From Monosiga brevicollis MX1 (Eukaryota > Opisthokonta > Choanoflagellata > Craspedida > Salpingoecidae): DNA of 64,000 nt. The notes under the pieces were generated by a model. That model was given only the letters and a program-made list of their open reading frames with translations. It was not told the origin of the DNA and did no database searches. The stretch covers positions 196,983 to 260,982 of the forward strand of contig NW_001865080.1 in NCBI RefSeq assembly GCF_000002865.3, in the 5' to 3' direction. Positions 43,580-55,407 of this stretch are shown here, one piece after another (position 1 is the first letter of the stretch; each line of letters begins with the position of its first letter). A program made the translations under genes and the position numbers.

Positions 43580-46500
43580 ATGTCTTCAGACGTGGTTCGC
43601 AATGGCTGGCTCATCAAGAGCCCCCCACCCGGCGCCCTCAAGGGCTGGAAACGTCGCTTCTTTCGCTTTCTTCGCGCTGTACGCCCGCGCCCTGCTCTTT
43701 GGTCCAGCCGTTGTAGCGCGCCGTTTCCACTCGTGTCAGCTCATACGCTTCTTGGCTCCTGGGTTTGCCCACAGACCAACGCCGGGAAGGCACGCATGGA
43801 ATACTACGTTGATCCCGGAGACGTACAGCGTTCCATGCCCAAGGGTATTATCAATCTCTCTGACTGCACTACGGTGGAAGAAGGCCCTTCCGAAGAGCGC
43901 CGCATGAAGTTTTTCTTTCGCATTGTCCTGCCACAGCGCACCTACGTTCTTTGTGCCGAGAATCGCTTGGAGCGCGATGATTGGATCAAAGATCTTCGTG
44001 AGGAGCTCTTTGCCAAAGCCGTGGCCACACCGCCTGCTGCAACGCCCGCCCCCACCCCGGCACTTCCGTCCAACCCCGCCTCGCCCGCGCACAGCTCCCG
44101 CAACAGCGCTAGCAGCGGCTCCCAGCTTCCTGGCCACAGCGTTCGCCAGCCACCTCCCACTCCCACACCGTTTCAGGGCCAGCCGGCCTCCTCGCCATCC
44201 AAGGATCACGGTGCCAGCCGTCCTCAGGTTCGGGCCCACCGCACGCTCAAACCGCAACTTGAATACGGGGTCCTCGCAATTTTGCTGGGGGAGGGAAGGG
44301 GTTTCCTTAAAATAACGCTTGTATCACTTGCAATCTCCCCCCCTTGCTTCTTCTACATCTCATCCCCTCACTGAATGGCTCTTTTCCTTTTCTCTACACT
44401 CGCCCATCCTCTCGCCACTAGACGGCTGCGCCGCGCCGTACCACGGTGTCCTCCAGAGCCTCGTGCTCCATGCCCACTCGGCCATGTGCACGACCCACTC
44501 ATGTATGCTTCACCTTGGGCCACGCCTTCTCGGTCCTCCTCGAACGACGCTCACTTATTCCCCAACCCTGCTTTTGTTTTCTTTTTAGCCCAAGCCCGTG
44601 GGCCCGGATAACTGGCTCTACGGCAAGATTAGTCGACAAATGGCTGAAGACCTGCTGGCTGATTATGGTCACCAGCAGGGCATGTTCATCGTTCGAGAAT
44701 CGAGTCAAAGGTACGCGATCAAGAGTCGCACAGGCACACGAAGCGTTGCCAAAGCGGTGCAGGTCCCCTCGGCCACTTTTACGTACTCTGTTCTCACATT
44801 GGCTCATATATAGGGGGTCGCATGCCGTGACGGTCGTGCACCAGGGCCGGGTCATTCACCACCTGGTCACTCAAACTGCGGGAGGGCTGTACCTGCTTAA
44901 CAACCAGCCGTGTGGCTCCTGTGCCTCCTTGGAGGAGGTGATCGACTTTCTCGGCACCCCACATAGCACACCAGTGCGCTGGAAGTCTGCCCTCATCATC
45001 AGCCCCCTCGATTTTGATAAGAACCTCCTCTCGGGTGGTGCCAACAAGCGACAGTCCACTGCACTACCCGCCTACACATCCTTGCCCTTGCAGTCGGAGA
45101 CTGAGGCCCCTCCTAGCCCCTCTGCTGCAACTAGCGTACCCGCGAGCCCCGCAGCTTGTCTTGCAGCCAGTCTCCCCCGCCCCACCAATCGGCCCTCCCA
45201 CTCTGAGCAAGTTTATTCGTGCCAACTCTGTGCTACCGATGGCGCGCGCCGACTGGGCATCACTGCCAACATGCGTTGTGATGTCCGTGTGATCGGTCGC
45301 GACTTTGCCGTCCTCAATCCGGCCAACAGCGTCGAGCTTGCGAGTTGGAACGTCATTGGCGTGCAAAGGTCAGCAAACCACTGCTTGGGCAACCCTTTTA
45401 TCTTGAAAAACACATTATGTAAATATACATATCTTTTGGAGGGCATGGTTTGGGCGTGCCTCTCTTTCATCGTGCCCTCGTCCTGGCTGCACCTCATCCT
45501 CCTTTTGTAATCATGCTGTAGCGTCTGCGCCACCCCAAAACAATTTGAGTTTGTTATTGTTGGCTCGCAACCCAATCCAGGTTGGTTTTGCTCCTGCTTT
45601 TGGCATCATCTTTTACATGCACCCCAAGCCACATTCTCACCGCTCGCTGCTCGGCTCGTGTCTTGGACCCTTGGGTCGCTCGGGCTCTTGTCAACATCCA
45701 GGGCACTTTTGTTTGGAGACCACCGAGAGTCAAGCCATCCTTGCCGCCCTCAAGCCTTTCCTGCCACCCTCGGCCATCCGGCCTTCAAACTCCGCGAACG
45801 TCGTTGAACGTTCGTAGTTTCGCACAGAGCTTCTGCCTCCCTATTGCTCGTTTCAGTCTGCGTCTGTCTCATGGTCTCGGGGTGTTGGGTTTGCACGTCT
45901 TTCAGCGGGCTTTGAGCTCATGAGCTCAGCGCTAAATGATGACGACAGCGATGACGAGCGTGCTGTTCAAGACTACCAATGGGATAACCATGGCGTCGAG
46001 GAGCCACCAGCGCCGGCCCTTCCTAGTCGCACCGTGTCAGCTGAACCCAACAATGCGGCTGTCCCGCCCCTACCTCGTCGTGATGCCAAGCGTCAGTACC
46101 CGGGCCTTGTATTCGCCAAGCATTTCCTACTCAGTGCTCACCCCGCTGACTTTTGCCCCGTGCCCTCGCCCCCTCCCTGTATATGCCACCACCCGACAGC
46201 CGACGAGACGACGCCAGGAGGTCGGCCTGCAGCCTCGCGGGTAGGCGTGGCCATGCCTATCCGAGATATCAATGAGGTGGTTAAGGCTCGTGGCGACTTG
46301 CGGCGTTCCAATGCCGTCGAAGATATCGGTGCGTCAGCCCTCACATGCACGTTTTCTTCTTGTCATTCAAAAGAAATGGTTGTCAAATCTGTGCTCACAA
46401 CTGTCCCATTCCTCCACCCTCCACTTTCCATGTTGGTGCCACCTTACTCCGATTCAGAGGAAGATGGACTTCTTGAAGTGACCCCGGAGCTGGCTTCGTC

Positions 46501-47173
46501 CATGTCACAGCCAAGCAATGCCTCAGCTTTGAGCGTAGATGCTACCCTGCTGACCACGGCGGCGCCTCCGGTGCCCAGAAAGGATCCAATCCCGTCAGTG
46601 GAAGAGGAAGAGGATGGAGCAGAATGGATTGCAGGAGAAGACTTTGATGCCCAGGGCGACCCTAGCAAGCTCTCGTTCAGCCGAGGCGATGTCTTGCGTG
46701 TTCTCGAGGAAACGGACAATGGCTGGTGGTTTGCCACTCTTAATGGCCAGGAAGGTTGGGTTCCTGCTAGCTTCCTGGACGCCATGGATTACGAAGGCCC
46801 CGAGTCTGTCTTGCCGGAGCCCACCTCAGCCATGGTGGCACCAGTGCTCGATGAGACCGACGTAGAGATGTCTGCCATGATGGCGGAGCTTGAGCAGCTC
46901 CAGGTCATGTCTAGCGCCATGTCCAATGGGGCTGCAGGCCGGCCTCCAGCCAGTGCCCCAATTGACATTGCGGGTGGACCAGAGCCGCCCCGCCCTGCTG
47001 GCGATGAACCCCCACCCCTGCCGCCGCAACAGGGGACGCTCAGGCCCATTCGGCAAGAGCTGACCGAGGGCGGCATCCTGAACCGCGAGGAGAGCTACGA
47101 AGACATGAGTGATGCCTTTTCTCCTGCAAACGAAGCTCGCGCTCAGGCCTACGAGGTCATGCAGCTACGATAG
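43580..47173 (+). CDS. Phosphotyrosine adaptor: PH - SH2 - IRS-type PTB - SH3
   Basis: Exons 43580-43678, 43775 to about 44269, about 44423-44452, 44589-44710, 44814-45368, 45522-45580, 45702-45809, 45906 to about 46090, about 46199-46330 and about 46456-47173. PH domain: GWLIKSPPPGALKGWKRRFF...WIKDLREELF, ending in the conserved Trp. After a Pro/Ser linker comes SH2 (NWLYGKISRQMAEDLL...GMFIVRES, with the phosphotyrosine-binding Arg). Next, an IRS-type PTB (QVYSCQLCATDGARRLGI...SWNVIGV...HFCLETTESQAILAALKPFL), broken by three introns that restore the fold. Then a Pro-rich region with class II-like PPLPRR/PPVPRK sites and SH3 (GEDFDAQGDPSKLSFSRGDVL...NGWWFATL...GWVPASFL). The C-terminus has ESYEDMSD and QAYEVMQL tyrosine sites. 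It resembles a DOK/IRS protein fused to Grb-like modules. Confidence 0.8.
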
Positions 47174-47407
47174 GACATGTCGCACCGACTACTTTTTGTT
47201 AGCTTGTCATTGGCAATGAGCTCTTAGCGCCCTGCCACCAAGATTCTGTTTTTGACCATGCACCGCTGGTGTCTTCCTCGGATTGGCTCCTTGACTTGTT
47301 CTCCCATCCGTTGTCGATCTTGATGCCTCGTGTTGGTGTTGTACACTTGATTCCCTTCTTCGTTGCTTGGTTTTGACAACTCATTCTAACTGCTCCTCTG
47401 TTCTTGT

Positions 47408-47443
<36 letters not shown>

Positions 47444-47706
47444 CTTTTCATTTCCTCGAGAACGTGCAAGCAAGCTCTGGGTTAATTCGCCCCGTGAAGC
47501 CAACATGCACTGACAATCATGTTTGTGGATCCCAGGCGCTTTTGCACCATGGCCGGTCGGCTGCCGCACGCGTTCTTTTTGTTGAGGAAGATTTGCTCCT
47601 CCTTTTTTCTTCTGCTTCTTCTTCTTAAATTAAAAGGCTGCATCTCCAACGTGTTTCAGGCCAAGTCAAATTACTCGCCCAACGCACGCATATCATGAGC
47701 CACACG
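47174..47706. other. Convergent 3' intergenic region
   Basis: Contains (TG)n at about 47405-47441 and a CTT-rich stretch near 47600-47630. No gene. Confidence 0.6.
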
Positions 47707-49077
47707 CTAAAGGTACCGTGCAAAGTAGCCCCACATGCCGTCATTGCGGTACCAAGCAATCTTGTCGTCGGAATAGCTGGCACTGAGCACATCCACGTGG
47801 CCATCGTTGTCCAGGTCGGCGGCAGATACACCCCGCACAGTGTCCAAGGCATTACTCAGCAGGATGCCTGATGAAAATGTACCATCACCCTCGTTGCGGT
47901 GCCATTGAACTGTATTCACGGACCCCGTGCTCGCCGTTCCATGTATGATATCCTGGTCCCTGTCTCCGTCCAAGTCGGCGGCGTAAACAGCAAAGGTGAA
48001 GGAGTTGGCGAGGTGCGAGATGTTGACGGGAGCCGAAGCAAAGACTCCATTTCCCGCGTTCCACCTCACCGTTACGCCTTCCGAGTAGGTGCCTGTGAGC
48101 ACATCTGGTACACCGTCTTGATTAAAATCTGCCACATGCAGCGCATAGCCGTAGTTCCCGCTTTGGGCTATGGTGGATTGGGGGCCAAAGGAGGCGTCAC
48201 CTTGATTAGCAAACCATGCGAGCATGCCGGTCTCCGCGGAGAGGACGAGGACGTCCGGAAAGGTGTCACCATTGATATCCACAGCCACGACACAGGCGAT
48301 GTCAATGCTAGAGGGCATAATGCCGAGGGGAGTACCAAAGTCGCCCGAGCCGTTGTTGCGATACCAGGCCACGCTAGGGCTGGCGGCACTCGCACTCAGC
48401 ACGTCCATGTCACCATCGCCGTCCAGATCAGCAGCGTACACGGCTTTGGCGTTGGTGGCAGCTTGAGTGATCACCTTTTGCCCAGAAAACGTGCCGTTGC
48501 CAAAGTTGCGGTACCAGGCCACTTTGTGGTCCGTAGAACTGGCGCTGACGACATCAATATGATCATCACCATCAATGTCAACGGCAAACACGCTCATGGC
48601 TCCTAATGCTTCGCGCGTAATGACGCTCTGTGACGCAAAGGTACCATTGCCTAAATTGCGGCTCCAGGCAATTTTGGCATCCCCGGAGCTGGCGCTGAGG
48701 ACATCGCAGTACCCATCGCCATCAAGGTCGACAGCAGTCACGGCTCGTGCCCCGTTGGCTTCGATGGTTATGACTCGTTGCGAAGGTGGGACCCAGGCCG
48801 AGCCCGGATCAGAGCGGAAGATAATGTCAAAGTTGGCTTCATACCGCTGTTGCGTGGCGCGCACCTGCTGCAACTGCTCAATAATGTCGATCCCGTTGAC
48901 CACGACCCGACTGCTCGTGTTGATGTAAAGCGTACCGTCATCACCAACCGCCAGGATTGGGTCGTTGTCCAAGCCATTGGCGCCAGCCCATGCAGCCAAG
49001 CACAACCCCACCATGATCCACGTCAATCGCCTCCCCCCTCCTCGTCCATGATCACACCCGAACATGACAGTTCTCAT
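47707..49077 (-). CDS. FG-GAP/VCBS-repeat secreted protein, about 456 aa, intronless
   Basis: One exon with ATG at 49077 (alternative 49065) and a hydrophobic signal segment (WIMVGLCLAAWAGANG). From about residue 105 there are seven tandem ~50-residue repeats of the type A-V-D-L-D-G-D-G-x-x-D-V-L-S-A-S...V-A-W-Y-R-N-x-G-x-G-x-F. The DxDxDG loops are calcium-binding, as in integrin alpha and VCBS/FG-GAP propellers, so a seven-bladed beta-propeller is expected. No membrane span or other domain follows. The frame continues open upstream only through a poly-T run (49166-49214), which is not coding. A role in adhesion or extracellular binding is inferred. Confidence 0.85.
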   Translation of the reverse strand: MRTVMFGCDHGRGGGRRLTWIMVGLCLAAWAGANGLDNDPILAVGDDGTLYINTSSRVVVNGIDIIEQLQQVRATQQRYEANFDIIFRSDPGSAWVPPSQRVITIEANGARAVTAVDLDGDGYCDVLSASSGDAKIAWSRNLGNGTFASQSVITREALGAMSVFAVDIDGDDHIDVVSASSTDHKVAWYRNFGNGTFSGQKVITQAATNAKAVYAADLDGDGDMDVLSASAASPSVAWYRNNGSGDFGTPLGIMPSSIDIACVVAVDINGDTFPDVLVLSAETGMLAWFANQGDASFGPQSTIAQSGNYGYALHVADFNQDGVPDVLTGTYSEGVTVRWNAGNGVFASAPVNISHLANSFTFAVYAADLDGDRDQDIIHGTASTGSVNTVQWHRNEGDGTFSSGILLSNALDTVRGVSAADLDNDGHVDVLSASYSDDKIAWYRNDGMWGYFARYL

Positions 49078-49165
49078 TGCCTTTATCGCCATTCTGATCA
49101 AATTCTGTGCAGCTCGTTGACGCCAGCTGCCCCGCCCACCGCGAAGAGCTCCCCGCTGCCACAGG

Positions 49166-49174
49166 AAAAAAAAG

Positions 49175-49214
<40 letters not shown>
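49166..49214. repeat. Poly-A run (about 45 bases)
   Basis: Nearly pure A on the plus strand, 90 bases upstream of the VCBS gene start. It generates an artefactual poly-Phe/poly-Lys frame. Confidence 0.95.
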
Positions 49215-49218
<4 letters not shown>

Positions 49219-49416
49219 CCAACAAGATTTGTCTGACAAACACACACAAGTTTTTGTCTGACATTTGAGTCGTTGCTTGCAAGGCCTTGTTTCAATCGCT
49301 GGCTTGCTGCCTTGCTGCACGGGTTCGGTCAGCCAGTGATGTCGTTAATTTTTTTTTTTTAAAAAGCACCCGTGCTTGGGAGTCCGTGTTCTTTCGTCAA
49401 CACGCTGCTCGTCATC

Positions 49417-51389
49417 ATGGTTGGGTCAAAGCCCGTGCACCTGCCGTTGCGTCCAGTGCGGTTGATTCTCTGGATTGGCTTGGCCGTTGCCGTCTCGATT
49501 CTGGGTGCAGTGTGCGCACGCCCCAGCGCCGTGCTGCAGACAGCAGCAGCACCAGGTTCAATGGTGTTTCCGGGTGACATTGGCTGCAATTTGAGCCAAG
49601 TGCCGCCTGGCGTGGTTCAGGTCCAGGGCAGCGTCAACCTGAATTGGTGTCAAACCCTCACGTCGGCAGATATCGACATCCTTCGCACCGTGGAGGTCAT
49701 TGATGGAGGCCTTTTCATATACGTAAGACGCGCGCCGTTTTTTACTGTTGGGTTTCAAAAGGATGGCACACATGTAGTCTGCGAAACAAATGGAAAAAAC
49801 AACCCCCCTCTTGACCTTGATCTTCCGCTTCTGCTTCATTCTAAATTTTGACCGCTCGTGTTGGACAGCGATGTGATCTACTCACCAACATTGACGGTCT
49901 GTCAAGCCTGCGGGCAGTGGGCGAACAACTCATGCTCTACGTAAGCGCCGAAAGAACATGCTCATGATAGTTCTGAGTCTCAACGTTTTGGTGCTTTGTG
50001 GCACGAGCTGCTTATTCCTGACCGCTATTGCTCGTAGAGGAATGGTGGTCTTACCAACGTGGATGGCTTGGGCAATCTGACGGACGTGGGAGGTGACGTA
50101 TTCTTTCGGGTCTGTTTGATCAGCTTCCCGGGTTAAGCTTACGTTAGCACAGACTTCCCGTGTCTGCTCCATTCATGCAACTACCACATGGGCACTTAGC
50201 ATAATTTTGCGCTGACGAATTTGGATGGACTGCACGGGCTCACTCATGTGAACGATGCCCTCACCATTGATGTATGGCCTTACGCTTGGCGGCCAGAGCG
50301 CGTTTTACTAGCACTTTGATCTATGTGTTGAGCGTACCTCCAAAGATTGCATTTCCTCACCCTTTGCAACATGTTAACAGACGCTCGATCAGCTGGTCAA
50401 CATCGATGGCTTACGCGGCATTGTGGTAGTTAAAGGCGATATCTTGATCAACGTATGAGTTTAGTCTGTAGATCATGACGGGCTTGTTGCCGCTAGTCAT
50501 ACCTGTGTTAGAGCAAAGGTCCTCCAACAATGCGTAGCAACACTGCTCTATGTGACCTATCGTCCTGCACCGCTATATCTTCATGCGCAGGCAAACCCTG
50601 CACTAGAGCAGATAGACGGCTTGAATTCGCTCATCTATGCCCTTGGCAGGTTCCAAATCTCGGTGAGTTTCTCTGGGGGTTTATTGAAATTTGATCTACG
50701 ACGGCACTGACCTCGCTTGAGATGTTGGTTTCCCACAAAAGGGCAACACGGCATTGACGCAACTTGACGGCCTGAACAGCCTTAGTTCAGTTGGAGGCGA
50801 CCTTTCCATTTTTGTGAGTCATGCTTTGCCACAGCGTTGTGTGAAAATTTTGTAAACATCTCAGTTGATGCTCTGACGGCTCCTGTAGGCCAATCCTAAT
50901 ATAAAGAGTGTGGTCGGCCTGCAAAAGTTGGGGAGTGTCGGCGATTCCGTCTTTCTTTCGGTGAGCCTGGCTGTTTCCAATGAGCCTCGCGGTAGCTTGT
51001 CGACTCACGTTGAATCAATGTGTGGCTACCTAGCAAAACATTGCATTGACCCATGTGCAAGGCATGAACAAGCTTATGTTTGTCACGGGTTCTGTGTTTG
51101 TCAGCGTAAGTACCGGCCGACGGCCTCGGGCGTGTGCTCGCTGATGCTCCAAGTCTAATTTTCGTATTTGACTTTGCACTGACATGTTGATTGGCATGAT
51201 CAATAGCACAACGTTGCACTGACTTCCTTTGACGGGTTGCAACAACTCTCGCTTGTTCGCTCGGACGTTTGTTTCTGCGACAACCCCATCTCCAACATAA
51301 GTGCGATTGCCAGTCAGCTTGCTAGCGTTGGCAATCTCAGCAGCCCATGTCATTTCTTTTCCGTGCAAAGTTGTCCAGCTTGTGCTTGA
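49417..51389 (+). CDS. Secreted LRR / receptor-L-domain-like protein with one repeat per 72-bp exon, 354 aa
   Basis: Exon 1 (49417-49722) encodes a signal segment and an N-terminal cap with Cys. Exons 2-9 (49869-49940, 50038-50109, 50200-50271, 50381-50452, 50591-50662, 50742-50813, 50889-50960, 51034-51105) are each exactly 72 bases, phase 0 at both ends, and encode one 24-residue repeat of the form (N)xxLTxLDGLxxLxxVxGxLxI. The last exon (51207-51389) holds the final repeat plus a Cys-rich cap (CFCDNP...CHFFSVQSCPACA) and the stop. This is the LRR variant seen in receptor L domains and BspA-like proteins. No transmembrane segment follows, so secretion is expected. The ligand is unknown. Confidence 0.85.
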
Positions 51390-52411
51390 CATTACATGCG
51401 TGAAGCAGTCTGTGCGCTACTCTCTTTGTCTGCGTGAAGTGCTGTTGCCGTTGAGAGCAATTGAATGCCGCTTGTTACAGCGGTGATTGCATCCAAGACA
51501 AACAATCTGCCTTTGTGGGGAAAAGAGAGGCAAGAGCAGCAACGCAACGATAGCGAGATCTTTCATGCTCAAAGATGGTGGGGATGAACCAGCTTGCCCA
51601 GCCGACCAACGCACCTGTTCATCCCCCGACATCGGAAACGCGGGTTGTAAGTGCGTCAGCGATCAAGCCTGGACAGTCATGCCCTGGTGATGAGCAGCTT
51701 CAGAGGGCTTTCTGGTGCCTTCCCGTACACCAGGCTAAGCTGTGACCCGAACTAGCCTCACAACCAACAGCTTCCTGATTCCTGAACCGCCGGGTGCCCT
51801 AATTGAATTGCCTGTATCTAGGCCCAAAACGACAATCCTGTGTCTTCAAATCCGAAATTTTTTTGACATCCAAATGTAAAAATTGTTAAATTTTTAAAAT
51901 TTAAAAGTTGTTGTTGCGTAACCATTTGACTCGTTTTTAATTTTTTTTTCTTGTTCTTGCCGTCTACTTTCCCGTCGGCGGTGTTGCTTGAGTTGAGCTG
52001 TCGTGCTCGCGCGCTGGCTGTTTGTGCGTGACTGCGCACTTCATCTCTCATTGGCAGGGTGGTGCTTACCTGGTTGGTTCTTGTCGCGACGCCAGAACGT
52101 GCGGCACGGTGAGACATTGTGAGCGCTATCGCATGCTTGTTGTTTTGTGCCTGCACCAGTCGGACAAAGGACGTGCTGATTGGCAGCTGCACCTGTCTGT
52201 GCTTGGTGTGAGTAGCTCGGTCATCTTTACGATCAATCAACGCGGGGTAAGCCAGGCCAGCTGACCGGCTGCCGTTTCACCGTTGAACTCTCAGACAATG
52301 GTTGGAATTGGAAGCGGTTCATTCGATTGATCTTCTTCTTCTTCACATGTCAGCAGCGCTTGGATGCAGGCCGGCCGAGCGAATGGTGGAGTTGTGTGGA
52401 GTTCCATTACC
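51390..52411. other. Intergenic; upstream region resembling that of the next ankyrin gene
   Basis: AT-rich around 51840-51950. The segment 51945-52110 (T-run, TTCTTGTTCTTGCCGTC..., GAGTTGAGCTGTCGTGCTCGCGCGC..., GCGACGCCAGAACGTGCGG) recurs in diverged form at about 54910-55110 upstream of the second ankyrin gene. It probably includes a non-coding first exon. A 67-codon Cys-containing frame at 51487-51690 is doubtful. Confidence 0.5.
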
Positions 52412-54207
52412 ATGAGTTCGGATGAAGAGCAGCTGTTGGATGCGTGCAACTCATCAGATCCAAAAGAGGCGCTGCAACTGTTGAACAATTGGGCCCCACC
52501 ACGCATTCGATCCGCTGCGCCTTGCAAGGACGAGGTACAAATGCTTTTTGAGAACGGTGGTGTTGTCATGCGTTCGTTCCTTTGGGGTGCGGATGTGGAC
52601 TCTGGTACAGCATGGAACATGAATGTGACACTTGTACGTGTGGCCCATCAACCCACAGAATGGCTGGACGCCACTGCACTGGGCCTGCTATAACGGTCAT
52701 GTGAAGGCGTCGGAAATGCTGTTGAACCACGGCGCTGATGCCAAAGCCAAGGCCTGGGTCAGTGCGATTGTTCTTCCGATGGCTGTTCTGTGGCGTTGTC
52801 CGCTTCCTTTGCTGTGGTCTGCATGTGCCGCTGGTACACCGATAGTCGTTTATACAGGAACATGGAACGATGGTATTTTTAACATCCCACTGTTGCTCTC
52901 TGGGTCACATGGCGTTGCCGCACCTGGGGGCGTTTAATGATGGCAAATCCGTCCACAGGCTGGACACGCACCACTGCACTGGGCCTGCATCGAGGGTCAT
53001 GTGGAGGTAGTGGAAATGTTGTTGAAGCACGGCGTTGATACTGAAGCCAAGGACAACGTCAGTGCCTCTCACTCACCCGCCAATACTTCTCTTTGTTGTC
53101 GACTGCTTTGCCTCATGCCTCTCCGGCTGCAAGTGTTGCTGGTGCTCCTGCTTGGCATAATTTTGTGAGGCACAAGTTGGTGGTGCTTCTTCACGGATGG
53201 TGGTGCTGTCAATCAATCCACAGGATGGCGATACATCACTTCACCTTGCCTGCGGTAACGATCATGTGAAGGTTGTGGAGGTGTTGTTGAAGCACGGCGC
53301 CGATGCTGAAGCCAAGGACAACGTCAGTACCTCCCACTCACCCGCCATTGCTCCTCCATGTTGTTGACTGCCTTGCCTCTCCCCATTCTGTCTGCATGTG
53401 CTGCTGGTACTTCTGGCTGGTACATATATGGCTCAACATCATCCCGATTGAACATGTGTGGATGCGGTACCTGTACGTGTGTTGGTTGGGGTGAATCTGC
53501 TTACAGGGCGGTGGTCTGCCACTGCACTGGGCCTGCCTTTGCGGTTCTGTGGAGGTGGTGGAGATGCTTTTGAAGCATGGCGTTGATGCTCAAGCCAAGA
53601 ATGGGGTTGGTACCTTTGTCCAACTGTCGCCGTGTTGCTGCTCCTCCTGCTCGTCCTTTCTGTTCGTCTCTTTACTCCAGCCTGTCTCTCGCTTCTTTCC
53701 ACCGCTCGCTCCCCACCGCTCGCTCCCCCTTTGTGCCCGCTTGCTTGAATTCTCTTGCAACTTGCCTTCCCTACCTGGGCTGCGTCTCTCTCTTCAGTGC
53801 TCGCTCTTCCCTCAATCCGCGTTTCTCTTTGACATGACACTGTTCGTCTGATCTAAATTCTCCTTACACTCAAATAGCTGCCGGTCTCTATCCTTGTTTC
53901 GGCTTTGCACACAAATGTTTCTTTTGCCCATTCATGAACCCCTACGTTGTACTTTTCACATGCTTGCTACCCCGTTGCCCGTCGGACGCTCCTGCGGGCT
54001 CCAGAACAAATTTGTCTCGCCTCTTCGAAAACAACGATGTGGCATCGCTGTTTGCTCACTTATTCTTCCGATCATTTGACTTTGGCCCGTTCTTAGCGTA
54101 GCGAAACGCCCCTCGACGTGGCTCGCCAGCACAAGCATGACAACAAGCTGAAATCTGTGTTGACTGCCCACGAGGCTGGCCTGGCTGTTGGACCACAGAC
54201 ATCATGA
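52412..54207 (+). CDS. Ankyrin-repeat protein, 209 aa, one repeat per exon
   Basis: Exons 52412-52534, 52659-52757, 52959-53057, 53224-53322, 53507-53605 and 54097-54207 total 630 bases in frame. Exon 1 encodes an acidic start ([20 protein letters not shown]) plus a cap helix. Exons 2-5 are each 99 bases, phase 0, with one 33-residue ankyrin repeat ((D/N)[32 protein letters not shown]). The last exon holds a half repeat ([14 protein letters not shown]) and a short tail. An ATG at 52364 is also in frame; 52412 matches the paralogue's start. No catalytic or membrane domain. A protein-binding scaffold is expected. Confidence 0.8.
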
Positions 54208-55407
54208 TGTAGGTCTAATGCTGCCGGAGCTCTTGGAAAGATATCAATCTTGGTAGTCGTGTATAGGATGTTGTCTGACGGTGCTGCTCAAGGAAATCTA
54301 GTGATAATTGCGATTGTTCTCTGCTGCTGAGACTTCAGTATGTTCGCCGACTGGAGGTGGCGGTACTTCAATCCAATTCTCAAGAACTTGCTTCCACCTT
54401 TGTTATATCCCCGCTTCAGGGCATAATACCTTTTTTCTTTCAACGAAGCCCTGACGGCTCCCTTGTCAAGGCCACAGGCTCGGGTAAAATCGCCCTAGCT
54501 CGAGGCCTGGCGGATCAGGGCTGGTTCGTTCACCATGCCCCGCTGGCTAGCTTGAGCTCAACGCCAGATAGAAGGCGGCATGAATGGCTTGACGGACAGT
54601 CTTGGTCCCATGACGGAACGAGTTTTGCGTGTTCGGCCGAGGAGGGGCGGTGGGGGGCGGGGGCGTTGTTGTCGGTGCGATCCAACACGATGGCTGATAA
54701 CCGCACCGTGACGATCTGCACGCCCAAGCATCTTTTTGTGCCTCAGTCTCAGACGTTTCGTGAATGTGACGCCGCGCTGTGAAAGTAGCCGGCTTAGAGC
54801 ACGAGGCGTCATACATCGTTGCAGGCGGCTCGCTCGCATGCTTGAGTATTCACATATATGCATGAGCTTAATACATGTATAAAATTAAAAAAAACTGTCG
54901 CATTTTATTTTGGGCTGTTGTATTGTTTTTGCTGTCATTTTCTTCTTGCTCCATCTTCGGCAAACGACGGCTTTGAGTTGTCGTGCTCCCGCGCCGACTG
55001 TTCTCGTGTGGTCTGGAACTTGATTGGTTGAACTTGATTGGTTGTCAACGACGCGACGGACAACTGGTTTCTGGGGCCTGCGGCGGCGCCAGAGCGTGTG
55101 GTCAAGGTGAGTTGCTTCGGACGCTTGCCTTGTCTTTTTTTTGCGTTGCGTGATCGCCATTTCATTGCCTCGCTCGCCCCTCACACGATGCTGGTCGACG
55201 CCGTGCGCTGTACAAAAAAAGGACAAACATCTCGTCAAGACCAGCGGATCAAGGTGAGAGCACCCTCTGCGCTGATCCAGCTGCACAGTGCGCAAGGCTC
55301 TGCAGATGCCCAGCTGCCGTTTTTTTTTGAAACGAAAATGTCAGACGTTTTAACTTGATTGATGGTCTGTTGTGTTCATAGTAGGCGTTTGATGGCGACC
55401 CGTGATC
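54208..55407. other. Intergenic region with duplicated promoter-like segment
   Basis: Segment 54910-55110 is related to 51945-52110 upstream of the first ankyrin gene. A 141-codon frame at 54357-54782 has mixed composition and no domain. It starts inside a region without splice support and I do not call it a gene. The part at 54860-54910 is AT-rich. Confidence 0.5.

Noticed and set aside
47899-48606. 235-codon plus-strand frame
   Set aside because: Antisense of the VCBS repeats; the repeated Val/Ser pattern mirrors the real gene.
54357-54782. 141-codon frame between the ankyrin genes
   Set aside because: Not similar to anything I recognise, no splice or duplicate support, and Ser/Arg-rich in its second half; left as intergenic.
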